Below are positions 63,152 through 64,000 of a DNA stretch of 64,000 nt, one piece after another. Where the stretch lies: assembly GCF_022179465.1 (NCBI RefSeq), contig NZ_BPQV01000011.1, positions 1-64,000 on the forward strand, written 5' to 3'. Source of the DNA: Methylobacterium organophilum. Its GTDB lineage: Bacteria; Pseudomonadota; Alphaproteobacteria; Rhizobiales; Beijerinckiaceae. Each line of letters begins with the position of its first letter. The first letter of the stretch is position 1. The notes beneath the pieces are model-generated. The model had not been told where the DNA came from, made no database searches, and was given only the letters and a program-made list of their open reading frames with translations. A program made the position numbers and the translations under genes.

Positions 63152-64000
63152 TCAGCGCAGGAGCTGCAGGATGCCCTGCTGCGCCTGGTTGGCCAGCGAC
63201 AGCGCCGAGATGCCAAGCGACTGGCGGGTGGTCAGCGCCTGCGAATTCGCCGCTTCCTCGTTCAGGTCGGCGTTCGTCAGGTTCGACGCGCCGGTATCGA
63301 GGATGTTGACGAGCTTCTTGGTGAAGTCCTGACGGTTCTGCACGACCGAGAGGTTCGAACCGAAGGTCGAGCTCGCGGCACGCAAGGTATCGGAGGCCGT
63401 GCCGATGGCGGAGAGCGTCGACTTGATGTCCGCGTCGAGCAGGAAGCTGCCACGGCCGACATTAGTGCCGGAATCCGGGCCGATCGCCGTCAGCTTGAGG
63501 CCGTCGGAGGTCAGGTCCTGGCCCTGGATGTCGAGGTTCGCCGTGTCCTTCTCGTTGAAGGCGATGTGCAGCTTGTTCGAGGGGTCGCCGTTGCTGATCA
63601 GGTTGATGCCGTTGAAGCTCGCATCCTTGGCGAGCTGCGTGATCTGCACCAGAAGGCTGTTGTACTGCTCGGCGAGCTTGGCGCGGGTATCGACGCCGGC
63701 CACCGTCAGGTCGGAGCTCTTCCCCTGGACGGCGTTGCCAGTGCCGTACTTGGCCGCCGTCGAGCCGGTGCCCGCTGCGAAGCCAAGCGTGGTCTGGTCG
63801 GTGTTCGTCGCGAATTCCACGTCGGCGCTGGCGTTCAGCACGATCTTCTTGCCGGAGACGTCCTTCGAGAACATCGTGGAACCGGCGGCAGTGTTGAGCG
63901 TGGCGATGGCCGTGTCGATCGTGTCGCTCGTGGTGAGCGACGCGGACTTCACGGCGCCGTTCACGTAGAACTTCACGGTGGTGTTGGCAGACGGGGTCGC
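63152..64000 (-). CDS. flagellin, C-terminal part (5' end outside window)
   Basis: At least 282 residues; the frame is open to the right edge, and the Met near 63976 is internal. The visible part covers the variable D2/D3-like beta region (TLNTAAGSTMFSKDVSGKKI, Ser/Thr-rich) and the conserved C-terminal D1/D0 helices (LRAASSTFGSNLSVVQNRQD, LVNILDTGASNLTNADLNEE), ending SLANQAQQGILQLLR, the classical flagellin terminus. It forms the flagellar filament after export by the flagellar type III system. A strong terminator follows. Confidence 0.94.
   Translation of the reverse strand, partial: ATPSANTTVKFYVNGAVKSASLTTSDTIDTAIATLNTAAGSTMFSKDVSGKKIVLNASADVEFATNTDQTTLGFAAGTGSTAAKYGTGNAVQGKSSDLTVAGVDTRAKLAEQYNSLLVQITQLAKDASFNGINLISNGDPSNKLHIAFNEKDTANLDIQGQDLTSDGLKLTAIGPDSGTNVGRGSFLLDADIKSTLSAIGTASDTLRAASSTFGSNLSVVQNRQDFTKKLVNILDTGASNLTNADLNEEAANSQALTTRQSLGISALSLANQAQQGILQLLR

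Overview
This window comes from a GC-rich alphaproteobacterium, most likely a member of the Hyphomicrobiales near Methylobacterium/Methylorubrum. The basis is a GC content close to 70% over most of its length, many families typical of that order (DUF1491, DUF1192, DUF2336, DUF2076, IalB, an alphaproteobacterial Mic60 next to HemY), a CheZ-type phosphatase, and no tRNA, rRNA or phage block. The genus is inference; no marker gene in the window settles it.

Layout. 1-8.7 kb: end of an outer-membrane protein, a DUF2076 protein, an L,D-transpeptidase, cheZ, then uvrC-pgsA-moaD, facing a metal-ABC binding protein and the YifB/ComM ATPase. 8.8-17 kb: a PepSY-like protein, the SRP RNA with a readable promoter, dnaX-ybaB, pckA, gpsA overlapping an OGFr-domain gene, and a cytoplasmic double-PAS chemoreceptor. 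17-25 kb: tsaD with an overlapping GNAT gene, divergent from the membrane/heme cluster hemD-mic60-hemY, then a DUF2336 protein. 25-32 kb: DUF1491, a peptidoglycan-binding protein, a membrane PAS histidine kinase, cydB with a 37-residue DUF2474 partner but no cydA, and a dgcN-dgcA pair for D-glutamate use in which dgcA is frameshifted. 32-38.8 kb: maiA, a type II NADH dehydrogenase, DUF1192, an ABC exporter pair, an alpha/beta hydrolase, an FkbM methyltransferase and sfsA.

38.8-44.4 kb is a genomic island: base composition falls visibly and both ends carry decayed transposases (IS481-like and IS5-like on the left, IS630-like on the right). Its cargo is a divergent pair, an AraC regulator and an acyl-CoA-dehydrogenase-fold enzyme with nitroalkane-oxidase-like active-site residues, followed by an SphA/Phenol_MetA_deg outer-membrane protein. 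This is the best candidate in the window for an undescribed catabolic system.

44.4-64 kb returns to core genes: a CinA-N/MoaB-like protein, an FNT channel, a sugar-transferase-like beta-propeller protein, msrA, a YqhA membrane protein, mepA, a PRC-barrel protein, a HAD phosphatase, an IalB protein, argH, a TlpA-type thioredoxin, a PagL-like lipid A deacylase, a cobalamin adenosyltransferase, etfB-etfA and 3-hydroxyacyl-CoA dehydrogenase, a quinone oxidoreductase, upp, and the C-terminal part of a flagellin running off the right edge. Shared themes are envelope and lipid A remodelling, flagellar motility and chemotaxis (cheZ, chemoreceptor, flagellin), and acyl-CoA electron transfer (ETF with the dehydrogenase).
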